From Sycobia sp. Sy_11 (lineage: Eukaryota > Arthropoda > Insecta > Hymenoptera > Epichrysomallidae), in contig JACCIC010000029.1 of NCBI GenBank assembly GCA_018907035.1, positions 1,444,501-1,508,500 of the forward strand: 64,000 bases of DNA, in the 5' to 3' direction. Positions within the stretch are counted from its first letter, which is position 1. Each line of letters starts with the position of its first letter. Positions 1-12,510 of the stretch are shown here, one piece after another. A program made the position numbers and the translations under genes. The notes beneath the pieces are model-generated. The model saw only the letters and a list, made by a program, of their open reading frames with translations. It did not search any database and was not told the origin of the DNA.

Positions 1-1949
1 ACCAGAAAGGTGTCCTCAGGCATCTGCATCCGGAGTATTCCATCATATGAAACGTTCCACATGTCGGCTCCGAGTACAGACCCCTGAGCCACCCCGGAAC
101 TAAGTCTTTTCCTTCTCCAACCGTCCGATTTCTCGTAAACCAAGTATCGATCCTTAAGGTAATCATCTAATATACGAAGTATATAAGGTGGCATCCGAAA
201 GTCTCGCTCCATGGCCCTCAAAACATTTGCCCATCCAACAGAGTTGAAGGCATTCCGAACGTCAAGGGTAGCCAGGAGGCAAACAGGTCGAGAGTAGTGA
301 TTACCCCTCTCTGTGCGCCTCGCCGCATCAACAACCTCGAGGATTGCGTCCACCGTCGCCGTGCCTCCCCGGAATCCGTACTGTCTGTCAGACAAGCCGC
401 CGACAGCAGCAACAGCTCCCAGGAGTCGTGACTTCAATAGACGCTCCATCAGCTTTCCAGCTGTATCTAACATACATAGAGGTCGATATGACGAGGGCGC
501 CTCCGGCGGACCCTTGCCCTTGTCGATAAGCACAAGTTTCGCCACCTTCCAGCTAGAATAGAATAAACCAGCTGTCAAAAACTAATTGTACATCGATAGA
601 AGGAGTTCTGGATGCCCCTCAACTACTATTTTCAGCACTTCTCCTGGAATTCCCTCAAGTCCTGGAGCCGACTTATTCCGCATGGTTCTCACGGCTCTAT
701 CGAGATCCTCTTGGCTGAAAAGAGGTACATCCAATTCTCGTTTCGGTGGAGCTGGATCAGACCTATCAGGGTGGGTAGGGAACAGGGTATCTACGATGTT
801 CCGCATTGTGCTGGAGTCCAAGGTGCCCATGTTTCCATGAGCTCCCAGTTTTTCAGCAACTACCCTGTATTCCAATCCCCATGGATCCCCATCTATGTCT
901 TCACACAGCGCCTTCCAGCATCGGCATTTGCTGGCTTCGATCGCTCGTCGAAGGGCTTTCTTAGATAGCTTGTATTCAGCCCTCATCAAAGTGATGTCAT
1001 CTCCGTGTTTACGAGCTCTCTGTAACATTCGTCGTAGATGTAAACACCTACGCCTCGTATCAGCTATCTCAGCCGTCCACCAGTAGACAGGAAGTCTTTT
1101 TCCACCAACCACTTTGCACGGCCTCGACTCTTCGCAAGCCCGGCGTTGAATGCGCATTGTGGCGCTAGTCAACTCCCTGGCGTGCTGAATTGTCGATGAG
1201 CCATTTGGAATCCTAACAAGGCTTTGCTGACCGCGTTCAATGGCCTGTGAGAATTTCTCTCTATTTATCCCTGCAACGTTCCATCTAGGGGGCCCTCGCG
1301 AATTGTGTCCAGTGAAACCTGGCATTCTATCACATACGCGGAATGTGATGTATTGGTGATCGCTGGCTGTGTAGTCCTCGATCACCTGCCAGTCCTGGAT
1401 TCGAGAGGCCCGATGTTCTGTCGCAAAGGTCACATCAGGTATAGTTTCGGCATAGCCCGGTCTCCTGAAGGTCGAAGTATTGCCAGTATTTAGAATTATT
1501 AGACCAAGTCCGGACGCTAGTTCCATGACTCTTCGACCTCTGGAGTCCGGCTTCGCCATGCCCCATTCTAGGGCCCTTGCATTAAAGTCACCTGCCATTA
1601 CCAGCTCACCTTTCATTTCTGTGACGGTGTCTTCCAGGTCATCTGATATGACCTGGTAGTCACCTATGGCTTGGTTTGGTGTAAGATAGCAACTCACATA
1701 CGTGATGTGATTGCATGTTACCCAAACATAGCCATTTCCAGATCCATGATCCTCTACTTCTGTTTTTCGTGAGTCAGGAATCCAAATGGCTTCCGTTCCA
1801 TAGTTATCGGTGAACCAACCTACTCCTTCTCTGTTCCGATACTGTTCGCTGATAATTAATATATCAGCATTAGTATCGTGGCAAAGCCGATGAAGGAGGT
1901 GATCAGCTATCCTGCTGCGATTAATATTCCTTTGCAGAATTACGACCAT
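1..1949 (-). pseudogene. R1-clade LINE ORF2 (copy A): endonuclease plus reverse transcriptase, partial
   Basis: Polyprotein that nicks target DNA and reverse-transcribes the LINE RNA. Codons from 1949 down to 585 read without a break. The N-terminus is an APE-type endonuclease: QRNIN near residue 6, ISEQYRN near 34, MAGDFNA near 119 and the catalytic SDH near 196. A linker with a YWW motif follows, then the RT entry motif SAPGLEGIPGEVLK. At 582-584 a single TAG interrupts the frame where copy B (37072-38811) has TCG (Ser). The same frame continues open to base 1 with RT motifs matching copy B (LDVRNAFNS). The 3' part lies outside the window. The ATG at 1949 overlaps the ORF1 stop, as expected for R1-type coupled translation. 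Copy A is thus almost intact except for one nonsense change seen here. Confidence 0.9.
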
Positions 1950-3117
1950 TTAGCCTTTTTTGAGAGAGCCTCGCGAAAAGTCGGACAGGCGCCGGAACCG
2001 GCAACGTGCCGGCGTCCCTCCGATTTCGCTTCACCTTTACAGAGAAAGCATTCGGGTTCTGCGGTGCAAGACGCAACCATGTGTTCTCTCTGTCCGCAAC
2101 GATAACAACAGGCGCTACGATCAGGGCCTTTACAGCTATGGCTCCGGTGGCCATATCCTAGGCACCTGTAGCACCTCGTCATTATTTCGCGGCGGCGTAC
2201 ACGACAATTCACCAGGCCCACTCGCAAAAACCAGATCTTCAGCAGACGCACGGCACCAACCTCTTCCAGCACTCTAACCTGCAGCTCGCCACAATAATCT
2301 GGCAGTTTACTTTTGAGGGCCTCACACACCTCATCCTCCGTCACGCAGCAGTCCAGGTCTCTAACCTCTAGACTTCCTCTAGGGGTCAGCTCCCTGACAC
2401 AGCCGCTCTGGCCAGTTGCTTCCTTGAACACTTCAGCGAGTGCTTACCGACCTTCGGGTTTGGTATGTCTGAGTTCAATCAGCACCTTACCCGATTTGGT
2501 TTTCCGGACGGTCCTCACATCCGCGCCCAAGTCCTCCGGTTTGACCGCTCTGATGGATCTCATCACCTCAGCGTACGATTTCCCCTGCGCTGGTTTGATG
2601 GCGATCGCATCGAGCTTTGCCCTTTTTTTTTAATTTCTGTGATTATTACTTTCTTTTTTGGATGCTGAGGTTATACCTCAGCATTCTGCTCACTTTGCTT
2701 CTTCTTATTGTTCTTTTTTTTTGTTTTTACTTCTTGCCACCCTTCTTTTTTGTCCTCCTGTTCTCCCCTTTTTTTCTCCTTAGTAAGGGAGATATCCGGG
2801 GGACTTGATGCCGGTCTCTTCGGGGTTATCTCTTCTCTCTTCTGTCTAGTTGTTGGCAGGAGGCTCCCCGGTACCTTCTTCGCTTGTATTTTGTGCTGAA
2901 GAGCATCTACGAGCTCTTCAGCTTTTGGAAGGCCATCCTTGATATCTTTTTTAATGTTTGGTTGGCTCTTTATTGCTTTGATCATGTCCTTGAGCAGCCG
3001 AGCAAGTTGGAGAATAATCTCCAGTTCACTCGTCCGCTCAACAGACTTAATCCCGGCCTCAGCCGGCTGTCCCTCCCCCACTCCAAGGTAACTCTTTTGT
3101 TGCTTTTGGCAATCCAT
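1940..3117 (-). pseudogene. R1-clade LINE ORF1 (copy A), gag-like with three zinc knuckles
   Basis: RNA-binding gag-like protein of the LINE. The C-terminal part (2431 down to 1940) carries three Cys-rich knuckles: CYRCLGYGHRSHSC, CYRCGQREHMVASC and a looser CFLC...C. Upstream the same frame continues through a conserved stretch (GKSYAEVMRSIRAVK), but TAA at 2444-2446 interrupts it. The frame is lost again in the homopolymer at 2623-2631. The N-terminal piece starts at the ATG at 3117 (MDCQKQQKSY) and is lysine/glutamate rich, ending at 2671. ORF1 is therefore broken by one nonsense codon and one homopolymer-linked frame loss, while its downstream partner ORF2 shows only one lesson-free frame with a single stop. 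Related, more divergent ORF1 pieces occur in copy C (32460-33190). Confidence 0.85.
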
Positions 3118-3540
3118 GGGTCAATTTTTTTTTTTTTTTTATTTCATTCCTGCAGATGGTCGGCCTCCTGGACCCTTTAACGTTGAGCTCAATAAGGCAG
3201 CCCCCCAACACATGCCTGTAAGGGCTGACTCATCTCGGACCATTGTGCAAGAGTATAGCGCGCTCTGGTGCACTATTCCACTTCCGTCCTGTCGAGCTTC
3301 GCACCCCAACAACAAGGTGTTTCACTCTCTGGAAAACATCGGAGGAAATCACACACCGAACGCGCTCGCCAAGGCCGTTTGACTAGATCTGGCTAGGATC
3401 TAGCCTCCCGTCTTACGGTGAACGGGAGCCAAAGATGTTTCGGGTCACCCAGCACGCAACCGGGCGTAAATCTCGACACTCAGGATCTCCTTTTGGCAGC
3501 TCACGGGTCGCACCGCACGGCAAACACGGCGGTCTGTCAT
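3118..3540 (-). other. 5' leader of LINE copy A
   Basis: Non-coding leader upstream of ORF1. About 290 bp (3225-3515) match the leader of copy B (36780-37046) at roughly 95% by eye, and copy C (31793-32060) more loosely. It includes a T-run at 3127-3140. The exact 5' end is uncertain: copy C begins, flush with its target duplication, at the position equivalent to about 3515. Confidence 0.7.
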
Positions 3541-4058
3541 TTGTTCAAGAGTACCTCATTCTAACCTTCATTCATGTAGATTTATACATTTGCCCTCAAA
3601 TATTCTAGTGAAACTCCAATGCTTGAAGTTCACTCATGCATCTGTAATTACTCTGCTAGGATCCCTTTTACAGGAACGTTTGATTACGCTCCGCATGTGT
3701 TTTCACTCCTCAAGAGATACCCGTTTATAGAGTCTCTGAGCGAGTGTGCCTTCCTTAATCTCTGTATTACTGACGAAGGTCTGTTTATAGGACCTGCAGC
3801 TTCGATTGTGGTCGGCATGGAAGTCCCTATTCAGTTGCCCTTTCGGGTCTTCCAGCACATCATTGCTCCGTGCGTTAACTCATTTACTCTGGGATAGACT
3901 CCAGGGATATCCGCTCACTCATAAAATAGCAGCTATCATACTATCTTTTCGCCCTTCCATTCATTGGTAGGAGGAGGTACTCTTTTAAGCCCATCACCCG
4001 ATCGGCTGAGAGATGGTGAAATAGCCGATCTTCGTCAAGGTACAGACAACGGATGGGA
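3541..4058 (+). repeat. Repeat unit E, copy 1 (head to head with LINE copy A)
   Basis: About 520 bp repeated in inverted orientation at 36214-36730. It holds an ORF (3619-3897, 92 codons, beginning MLEVHSCICNYSARIPF). The other copy has the same ORF with scattered substitutions. I do not recognise the protein. The unit contains GGAGGTACTCTTTTAAG (from 3972), which resembles the 3' UTR start of LINE copies B and C (GGAGGTAGTTTTT), and it is followed by (AAT)n. It may be a 3' fragment of another LINE, or part of a long 5' region of copies A and B. Confidence 0.6.
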
Positions 4059-4127
4059 ATAATAATGATAATAATAATAATAATAACAATAATAACAATA
4101 ATAATAATAATAATTATAATAATAATT
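4059..4127. repeat. (AAT)n microsatellite
   Basis: Imperfect (AAT/AAC)n tract directly after repeat unit E. A matching tract sits at 36163-36213 beside the other copy of the unit. Confidence 0.95.
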
Positions 4128-5529
4128 TCGTGAGGTCGAAGAGGAACTATGGGTCGAGTGCAAAGAAAAATAGCAACAAATGTTTAATAAAACTATGATT
4201 TATTATAAAATTATTATAAGAATCGCGTGGGTATACCCTAGATACAACTACGAGCGCTCGTTAAACTAATGCTTACGCTGTGGTGGAATGCTCCTTCGCC
4301 ATACACATTTACCCGCACGACGATCACGGAAACGCTGGTGAGGCTGGTAAGGTCGTTGGGGAAGGATGTTCCGCGTTACCTTCTGCTCTGCGTCGTGGCC
4401 TCGACGTCTCGAAAACGGAATTATACCTCGCCACGGACGGCAGCCAGCGGGTACGAGTGCCGCTGGGAACACCCTCGGAGACTTGCTCGTAGCAATATCT
4501 CCACAAGGCTAGTTCCTTGCCCCGCTGATGCACCAAAATACATTCACAACCCACATACGACACGTCAATAAATATTGATATATAAGCTTAACGAATCAAT
4601 ACGGAACATATAATAAATACACTTATACACGGAAGACACTACTGAACATTACAATACGCTTCACATAAGGATTAAATACGTGCGATTGTACAATGTACCG
4701 CCTCCCGCATCGATTACACGGGAGATTGCATATTACAACAATACACGCGCCCGGAGATTTTATATAAATCTTTCCGAAGACTAAAAGCGTAGTACTAGTT
4801 GATACGCGATTCGCAACTTAACTATTACAATGATAAGGTACAGTTAACACTAACACTGAATGATGCTAGAAAACAAACGAGACGCGCGAACAGCATAAAG
4901 GGCGGATCCACGGTCGAGAACGTACTCAACTTCATAATCCTAAGCCTTCAAGGCGACCTTGTACCTGAAACCGTGGAACAAAAAAAGGGGGGGGCTTTAA
5001 CTGCCCCGAGCCCTAAGCTGAGAAAATGAGACATGCTGTCAGTTCATGTGTGGGATAGCGTGCTGGATCTTAGGAATGGTGACAGAGGACGGCGCATGTG
5101 GAGGCCGCGTGCGGATACAATCTTGTACTTATAACGTCTCAAATAAATATTTTCGTATAACGCTGGTCAGTCCTCGCACATGATTGCTTTCTTCGTCGTA
5201 ACAATAAAAATTTATGCCGAAGAAAACGATGGGAAAAATTCGAGTTCTTCGCTTTCTCCGCGCACAGCTGCAGCCGGTATGCCCGAACATCTACAATAAG
5301 GTATTTGCGAACATAATGTCTTTGTAATATTAGTCAATTTCTGTCTGCATCATAAAGTTATTATCGATTAAACAGGTGAGCTTACGAGCCAAAATCTCGT
5401 CATCTGCGGGAGGTTTTAATTTTCTGCTTTAATATGAGGAAATCTACGGCTGGGGCTCATTAAATGCTCTCAAATACTTTTGGTGAGGCTGTTATTAGTG
5501 AAAGAACGTAATGAGAGTAGTTTCATCGC
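4128..5529. other. No recognisable gene
   Basis: A moderately GC-rich stretch (4260-4570) has overlapping ORFs on both strands (up to 100 codons), none with a known motif. From 4570 the sequence is mixed AT-rich with a G-run at 4987-4995. 5030-5215 has a polyadenylation-like AATAAATA and could be an LTR remnant, but no partner is seen. Confidence 0.4.
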
Positions 5530-6085
5530 TTCACGAACGGTGATTTTCACGTGGAAGGGCAGCATGGCGGTGGTTTTTGAAGATGCAAAATTGGAAACAT
5601 TAATTGATCAAAACTCGTGTGAAACGCAAGAAGAATGAGCATGATCCTTTTGGAGTGACGCAACAAGCCATTTCAAAAAGTCTGAAAGTCATGGGAATGA
5701 TTTAGAGAAAAGGAAATTGGAGACCATACGAGTTGAAGCCGAGAGATGTTGAACGGCGTTTGCTTACTTGTGAACAATTGGTTCTAAAACAAAGGCGGAA
5801 GAGATTTGTGAATCGTATTGTGACTGGGGGCGAAAAATGCGTTCATTATGATAATTCCAAGCGCAGAAAATCATGGTGATATCCCGGCCATGATTCCACG
5901 TCGAGAGCCAAACCGAATATTCACGGTTTCAAGGTTCTGTTCAGTATTTCATGGAACAAGCTCGGCGTAGTGTATTATGAGTTCTTTAAACCGATTGAAA
6001 CAATCACAAGCGATCCTTATCGAACGCAGTCAATGAGTTTGAGCTGAGCATTGAAAGACAAACGGCCGCAATTCTCTGAATGCAA
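5530..6085 (+). pseudogene. Mariner transposase relic
   Basis: Decayed DD34D mariner transposase. The three frames give NGDFHVE, then VTQQAISKSLKVMGMI-stop, GNWRPYELKPRDVERR, RIVTGGEKCVHYDN and KLGVVYYEFFKP. The first catalytic motif TGDEKW has become TGGEKC, losing the aspartate. There are several stops. The sequence ends near PQFSE, before the second and third catalytic residues, so it is 3'-truncated. Closest in the window to the intact transposase at 24914-25951, but clearly older. Confidence 0.85.
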
Positions 6086-6239
6086 AATATGTTGAAATAA
6101 TCGTTTATTTTCTATTCTATAATTTGGAATATACTTTGGTTCTTTTTCGATCGCTTTTAACAAGACGTTAATATTAGTTATTTTATATATTTTCCATCAT
6201 ATCGACTTTAATTTGGTTCCTGGATAACGTATATGCCAC

Positions 6240-7271
6240 ATTGTTTTCGGCTCCATTATTAAATATCAAATTACCACTCGCCTAGTTTCTAACCAACTGG
6301 AAACCAGTTACTACTATAACAGGATGCCCTAACTATTGACGAATTTTCAATCATATGGAATAGAATATTCTTTTTGTCTTCTGTTTGAATGAGCATTAAG
6401 CCTAAACCTACCAAACTTGCGTCTATTTGTAAGATAAATGTTAAGCTCGAATTCGGGCAAGGCATTACGAGAACTTCTGATCAATTGCTCTCCTGTGCCA
6501 TAAAGATTTTTATTAAACAATATGCTTAGTTGTACATCTATCTAACTTACGTCTTTGATGAAGTATTTATACTACATTCCCAAGAATTGGTCGAATTCTT
6601 TTTGCATTTGTCCGGGGGTAATATAAACATTGCTGCTTTAATCATTCCGGAATCTATATGTAGTAGTTTGGCATCAAATACGTCTATCGTTTGTAATCGA
6701 CCAAATTCACATTTACCTGTATTTCTATTGCCGACGATCTTTTTTTGCTCCTTGCAATTTGTCTTCTACCGCTTGTGTTTGGGGTATTTGATACGCATTC
6801 CTCTTACATATTTTATGTAATCAAAGAAAATCTACGTAAAACCGTAGTCTACCATCTTTTTTCCTTGAAATTACCACGTAGTTGCTCCATGGACTCCCTG
6901 GATTATTACGCCTCATTCTAATATTTTATTTAGTTTCTCGTTTATAATCTCTTACATGGCGGGATTGCGTAGCTTATAGACGTTATTCTAATGGCCCGAT
7001 CTCTGCCAATTTTATTTCGTGCTGTATCAGAGGAATAAACCCGTTCATGTTCTTGAATTCTCACATTTCGGAATTTATGAAGTTTTCCGAGTCCAATTAT
7101 TCTTCGAGCAGAAAAGTCATTAAAAAAGATACATTTTCTATCATTGATATCACTGCGAAGTTCGTTCAGTTTGGATTCAGCTGCAACATAATGGTTCGCT
7201 ACACTGAAGATTTTTACAAATATACGAAATGATTTATTAACAAATTTAAAAAGTGTATACATATTAAACAA
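6240..7271 (-). pseudogene. Gypsy-type pol relic (RT and RNase H)
   Basis: Reading the minus strand from 6960 down, EIINEKLNKILE followed by PGSPWS and a KKDGRLRFYVDF-like string match the conserved start of a Ty3/gypsy reverse transcriptase. Near 6440, TFILQIDASLVGLGLMLIQ is the RNase H start. Upstream (7271-6960) an open frame precedes this and probably belongs to the preceding protease-RT linker. Stops and frame shifts are frequent. No LTR was identified. Confidence 0.65.
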
Positions 7272-8279
7272 AAAAATAAATAACGAAGTTGTATGATAGG
7301 TTATATTCCTGCTTACTGGCCATATTGCATAACTCCTACGAAATTATTTTGAGTCCCGCTGCGGACATCGGCATAATATAATTGCGTAAGAGAGTTCTGT
7401 CTTAGAAATTTGTGTAGATTATCGTCCTCCTTTCGGCTAAAAAGATGAGTGTGACTCAATTTGACAGCGATTATTCACGTACACACTTATGCACATGTAT
7501 ACACAACGTTACTGCACGCGCTATGATTACAACAAGTAGTTTATATGTTGTGTATGTGTGTACATGATTATAGTTCAAGAGTCTCTCATTGCAGAAAATA
7601 TATTGAGTTTGAAAATTGTTAAAAAACTTTATTCTATTAAATATTGTTTTTCTAGAATGGAAAAAGTCTTTATACTGAAACAGTTAATTTAGCAGGTTAC
7701 TAGTTGATTTAAATAAAATGGCTACATTTAAGTAAGAAGTTAAAATTGAATAAATTATTATTTTATTATGAAACTTAGCTGGTCTTATGTATATATTATG
7801 TTACATTATTATTATAGCCTTATTATAAAATTAAGGTGGTATTACGACGCTCTTTCTAAAGTAACTGAAGGAAAAAGATTGCCAGCTATGCCTCGAAGAA
7901 TAGAAGATTCATATATAGCGATAGAGGAAGGTTATGACAATTATTGAAGGTGATAACAAATAAATAAATATAATATCAGATTGAAATATTTTGTATCATC
8001 AATCTCTTTACTTAATAATAGACCTCGTATAATCGAGATTATGGATAATATATAAGTTCGCTGATTATCATAGTGTCGACTGCAAAAAAATAACATACGC
8101 ATACATACCATAAAAAATAACATACGCATATCTAACAAAAGGCTGAAAAGTAATGGGCTTGGTGCACCCGGCAATTACAGATTCTGGGAATGGGAAATTG
8201 GCGATTACTTCCTAATTACCGTAAAACCATTACAAGTGATTCAGTGACCACCGACAGTCCAATCGATGGAATTTTCTGC
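7272..8279. other. AT-rich spacer
   Basis: No ORF with a recognisable motif and no clear repeat structure. It ends in the leader of the LINE at 8280. Confidence 0.5.
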
Positions 8280-8512
8280 TTTAATGGGCCGGGGGCTCAG
8301 CTTTACCACCCGGCCAAGAGAAAGATCTGCTCTATAAAAATCCCCCTATTTCTAAGTTGGAGACAGTTGTGATAGGGAATGCATGGTTCCGGGGTCGAAG
8401 ATGGGAGCCTCTACAACTATCAGAGATATTTTTATATACCGCCCGTAATCAAAATTTTGTCCATCGAACGGGTTACTGTGAAGTAACCTCAGTAGGTAGA
8501 TGTACGAAAAAG

Positions 8513-9930
8513 ATGAACAAATCTAATTCAATAATTAAAAAGAAAGTAGGAGTTGTATTTATTGAGAAGGAGAAGAACCTAGTGAGGAAGCTTAGGGATA
8601 GACGTAATGAGAAAGAGAGGGAGCTTAAAGCAGATCTGGAAATAAAGGGAGATCGAAAGATTTCTCCAAAAGAAGTGAGAAAAAGTTCAGGGACCACTGC
8701 TAAGGCCATAGTTGGTAACACCACCCAGGTGACAGTCGCAGTGGAGAAGACGACAGAGACACAAAGTACCAGCACATCAGCGGAAAATCGCCCTATAACT
8801 GAGGACACAAGGAGCGGTGCAACGAACATCAGTGTACCTCCTGTTGAGCACCACAATGTAACGTCAGCTTCAAAGAAAATAGGGTGTCGCGGTCCCCACC
8901 TATGCCGCCGACCATTTTGATGTCATAAAGGAAGCCCTCAAAAGAAGCAAAGACACAGAAGCGAAAAAGAATGGCATGCAAAGCTTCAAAGCCATCACGG
9001 TGACCATCTCAGAGATGGCTATCATATGTGCTGGCGCTGAGTCTCAGTCGGCTGCTCTACAAAACCTAGTCAATGAGACGAAAAATACTGGTGTACCACA
9101 GTCGTACGCTGCTGCTGCAAGAAAAGAGATAACTGGCATAACAACTGAGACTGGGAGTCGCAACAAAAAACTTCCCCTAAGTCTCAGCTTGCAAAAGCAA
9201 CGATCCAGGCACCTCCAAAGTTAGTTTTTCTTAATCCAAGGGATGCGGAGACCATGCCATCAATTGCTAAAGCCATGGAAGCTTTGCAAAAAGCCTTCAA
9301 CCATAGGAAGGAGAAAGTCCGTATGTGGCACCTAACGGAAACCAGGAGGAGACTCCTGATCGAAGCTGCGACTAAAGCGGACTTAGAGAAAATAAGGACC
9401 TGCAATAACATCAAAGACCTCTTCGAGCTAGAAGCACCAGCAAGAAATAAACCGAAAGTGATAGTATACGATGTCCCGAGGGCCTAGGTCCAACTGCAGA
9501 GGAATTCACAGGATTTTTTAAGCCCCGCTGTAAGACAGGGAAAAAAGATGATAACATCAATAACTGGGTGGGGGAAGTCACGCCAAACATGCGTGAACTC
9601 CTATTGGAAAGGAAGAGAATCTTTGTGGAATGGCTCTCTTGCCAAATTCAGGATTATGTTAGGGTGACCAGGTGCTGTCGGTCACATTTCGAAGTTCTGC
9701 AAAAATGAACAAGACTGTTCTCATTACGCTTTCAACGGCCATGGCAGCAAAGACTCTGCTCATAAAGAGCAGTAAACAACGTGTATTAATTGTAAAATGG
9801 CAAAAAATTCCCATAACCATGGATCGATAGACAATAAATGTCCTGGATACAAGGTTGCCATGGAAAGAGTAATTAACTCCACGGAATATAGGCAGAAATG
9901 CACGATGAAATCAAAGTGGGCTTGTTCTGC
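8513..9930 (+). pseudogene. LINE ORF1 (second family, copy 1), gag-like
   Basis: ATG at 8513 starts a lysine-rich N-terminus (MNKSNSIIKKK). After a frame change near 8885 the frame FDVIKEALKRSK to 9160 matches the minus-strand copy at 27692-28036. The central part (9254-9487, RMWHLTETRRRLLIEAATKA) is followed by a knuckle region with GHISKFCKNEQDC and CINCKMAKNSHNH (9670-9850). At least three frame changes and a stop within the knuckles make it non-functional. The order matches gag-like ORF1 of R1-clade elements. Confidence 0.75.
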
Positions 9931-12510
9931 GCTTCGCGCAGCTAAATGCTATCATAGAAGATCGCGCTGAGTCACTCCGAGATAAGATCAAAATCTGTGA
10001 TAGAGGAATAGACATCCTGCTTCTTCAGGAGCCTTACCAGAATAGAGGGGTTCAGGCTGTGCACGAGAATGATATACCAGATAGGGTTTATGCCCTGGGT
10101 GGCTATAGCAGTCTTCAATCCCGAAGTGACTGTGCTAAAATTAACGCACATCACAAATACACATTTCACAGTAGCGATGACGAGGTTGCGTTTTTGTCGA
10201 TGTATGTGGTCAGTGGATACTTCGAGCTGAGCCACAAAATAGGGATGCACCTAACGGAGCTGAATAAGGCGCTGCACGCACTTTGGGGAAGGATGGTGCT
10301 AATTGGTGTCGATTCGAATGCGAGGTCCCCCCTGTGGGGATCTGATCGCACCTATCGCAAAAGGGTGAAATTGGAAAATTTTATAGCGCAGTATAATTTC
10401 AAGATCGCCGATGTGTCAGGTAGTATTGCCATTGTCTCCAACGAAGTTGGATTGAATTGGACGTAACTGTTGTGATCATGAATCTCGAGACACTCATCAC
10501 GGGACTGGCCATCAAGAGGACTGGACCTCGAGTGATCATAGAACAATCACGTTCCACGTCAATGGAGCAGGCACATCTGCAAGCTCAGGTGTTGCAAATC
10601 AGGGACAAAGGCTAAAGCGATACGCCACACAAAAAGCGAACTGGGATAGTCTCTGCACTATACTCGAGGATGAATGGGAGCAGGTCCCTAAAGAAATGCC
10701 CGCTCCAAAAGGAGACTATTGAGAAAGTTTTCTCACTAACAGCCACTTTGAGGAAAGCGTGCAATGCTACCATACCAAGGAGTAGAATAGTTGCTAGAAG
10801 GGGTCCTTGGTGGAATCCTAAATTATATAGAATGCAACGGGCTACAAATCGAACCCGTCGAGTGTTGCAAGAGGAGCGTGATCCCGTTATACAGGAACAC
10901 CTCAAGAAAGAATACAAAGCGGCCAGGAACGAATTGGTCTGTAGAGTCAGGCATACCAAAGAGAACATATGTCAAGACTTTGTCACAGTAAAGAGTAATC
11001 AGAATCCTTGGGGCATAACTTACCGGCTTCAAGTAGGTAAGCTGTCCATCAAAGAAGTTGCTTGCAACGTCCATCTACATGAATCCACCTACACGACGGA
11101 CTGGGTGAGTACTGTTACAGTAGTACTAAACACCCTGTTAACCCTAGAAAATATACAGGACGAATCGCAAGAGCAAAAAATCCACTGAGGACACCATAGT
11201 TCAGTTGCGTAGGTCTGTGAGCGAATCGAGTAGAAAATATCCTGTAGTAATTTTTCTGGACATAAAGGACGCCTTTGATAATGTCTGCTCGCTCGCTGCA
11301 TTAACAGCACTGAAAAGCAAAGCGTGCCCCAAAGTCTCTATAAGCTAATAAGAGATGATCTGCAGAGCCGTCGAGTCCTCATACGAGATGACATTGAGGC
11401 AGTACGACTTGGGATCAGTATGTGATGCCCGCAGGGATCTGTACTAGGCCGAATTCTGTGAAGCCTTGTGGTTGAATCTCTTCTTTAGCAGCTCTCAAGA
11501 CCAGGGTGCAAATTGCCTGTGCATACGAGATCGCGCTCCTACTGAAGGGAGACTCGCGTCGAGAGATGGAAAGGATAGGCCACAGTTACATTGAAGAAAT
11601 GTAATCATAGTGTCGCCTCAATAAAATGAGGCTGACCTCTCAAAAATGTAGAATATTGATCTTGATAGACCACGTTCACCCGAAAGTCCCCCCTCTGATT
11701 AGGATCGGCAGCTCGAGGAAAGAGATTAGAAAGTGTACGATACCTCGGAACCCACTTCGGTGAACATCTAAATATCGGCTGCCATTTGAAAGCGGTATTC
11801 CGAATGTGTGGCTTTGTTTAACAGGATTAGACGTCGGGCAAGTTGAGAATGTGACTTTAAATTTAAGGTGTTTAGTGCTATCTATACCGGGCTCTTCTTA
11901 CCTATTGCTCTTTATGCAGTGTCAGGTTGGTAAGATTTGATGTCTGTAGAACAGCAATGCAGCTTGGCAAGTATTCAAAGGGACGCGCTCATTAGAGTCA
12001 CCGGTGCATACAAACCTACATCGACCGATACACGTAAAAATGCAGCAGTACCTGAGGACCAACGTCATGCCGCGAGAGAGATATCGGAAAGATATCTCGA
12101 TGACTGGCAATATATCTGGACAAAAGTTAGGCTGACACTTTCTTACCTATCTAGTGTCAGTGATAGGGGCGGAATGGATTAGGTGGTTTTGATAGTTACT
12201 CCAATTCCTCACTGGGCATGGAGGCATCGGGTCTTAGCTCTCTCGCTTCCATCTGAAAGAGAGCGATGATGTTCATGTGGGGAGGTGGACACGTCAGAGC
12301 ACATCTTGACGGTCTGTCCCAAATATGAGGAAATCAGGATCAGGTTCTAAAGAGAAAATAATACCTCTATTAAGGTCCAAGCTCTATTGAGCCATACGAA
12401 TTACAAGGTATTCGAAAACCTTGTCAAACAAGTCCTACAGACCAAGAAGTTACTCGAAGCGTTAGAGAATCTGCTTGAAGCAGAAATTACAGAGGGACCT
12501 GAATAGGTAG
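9930..12510 (+). pseudogene. LINE ORF2 (second family, copy 1): endonuclease-RT
   Basis: LRFAQLNAIIEDRAESL starts the endonuclease; ILLLQEPYQNRG, GRMVLIGVDSNA and, after a frameshift near 10460, WTSSDHRTITFHVNG are its signatures. The linker has GPWWNPKLYRMQRATNRTRR (10796-10860). RT pieces are VVIFLDIKDAFDNV (11243-11284) and PQGSVLG (11429-11450). The YADD box has become CAYEIALLL near 11520, which removes both catalytic aspartates. RVTGAYKPTST (11995-12030) and a C-terminal Cys/His segment (12270-12330) follow. Many stops and frameshifts. Confidence 0.85.
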
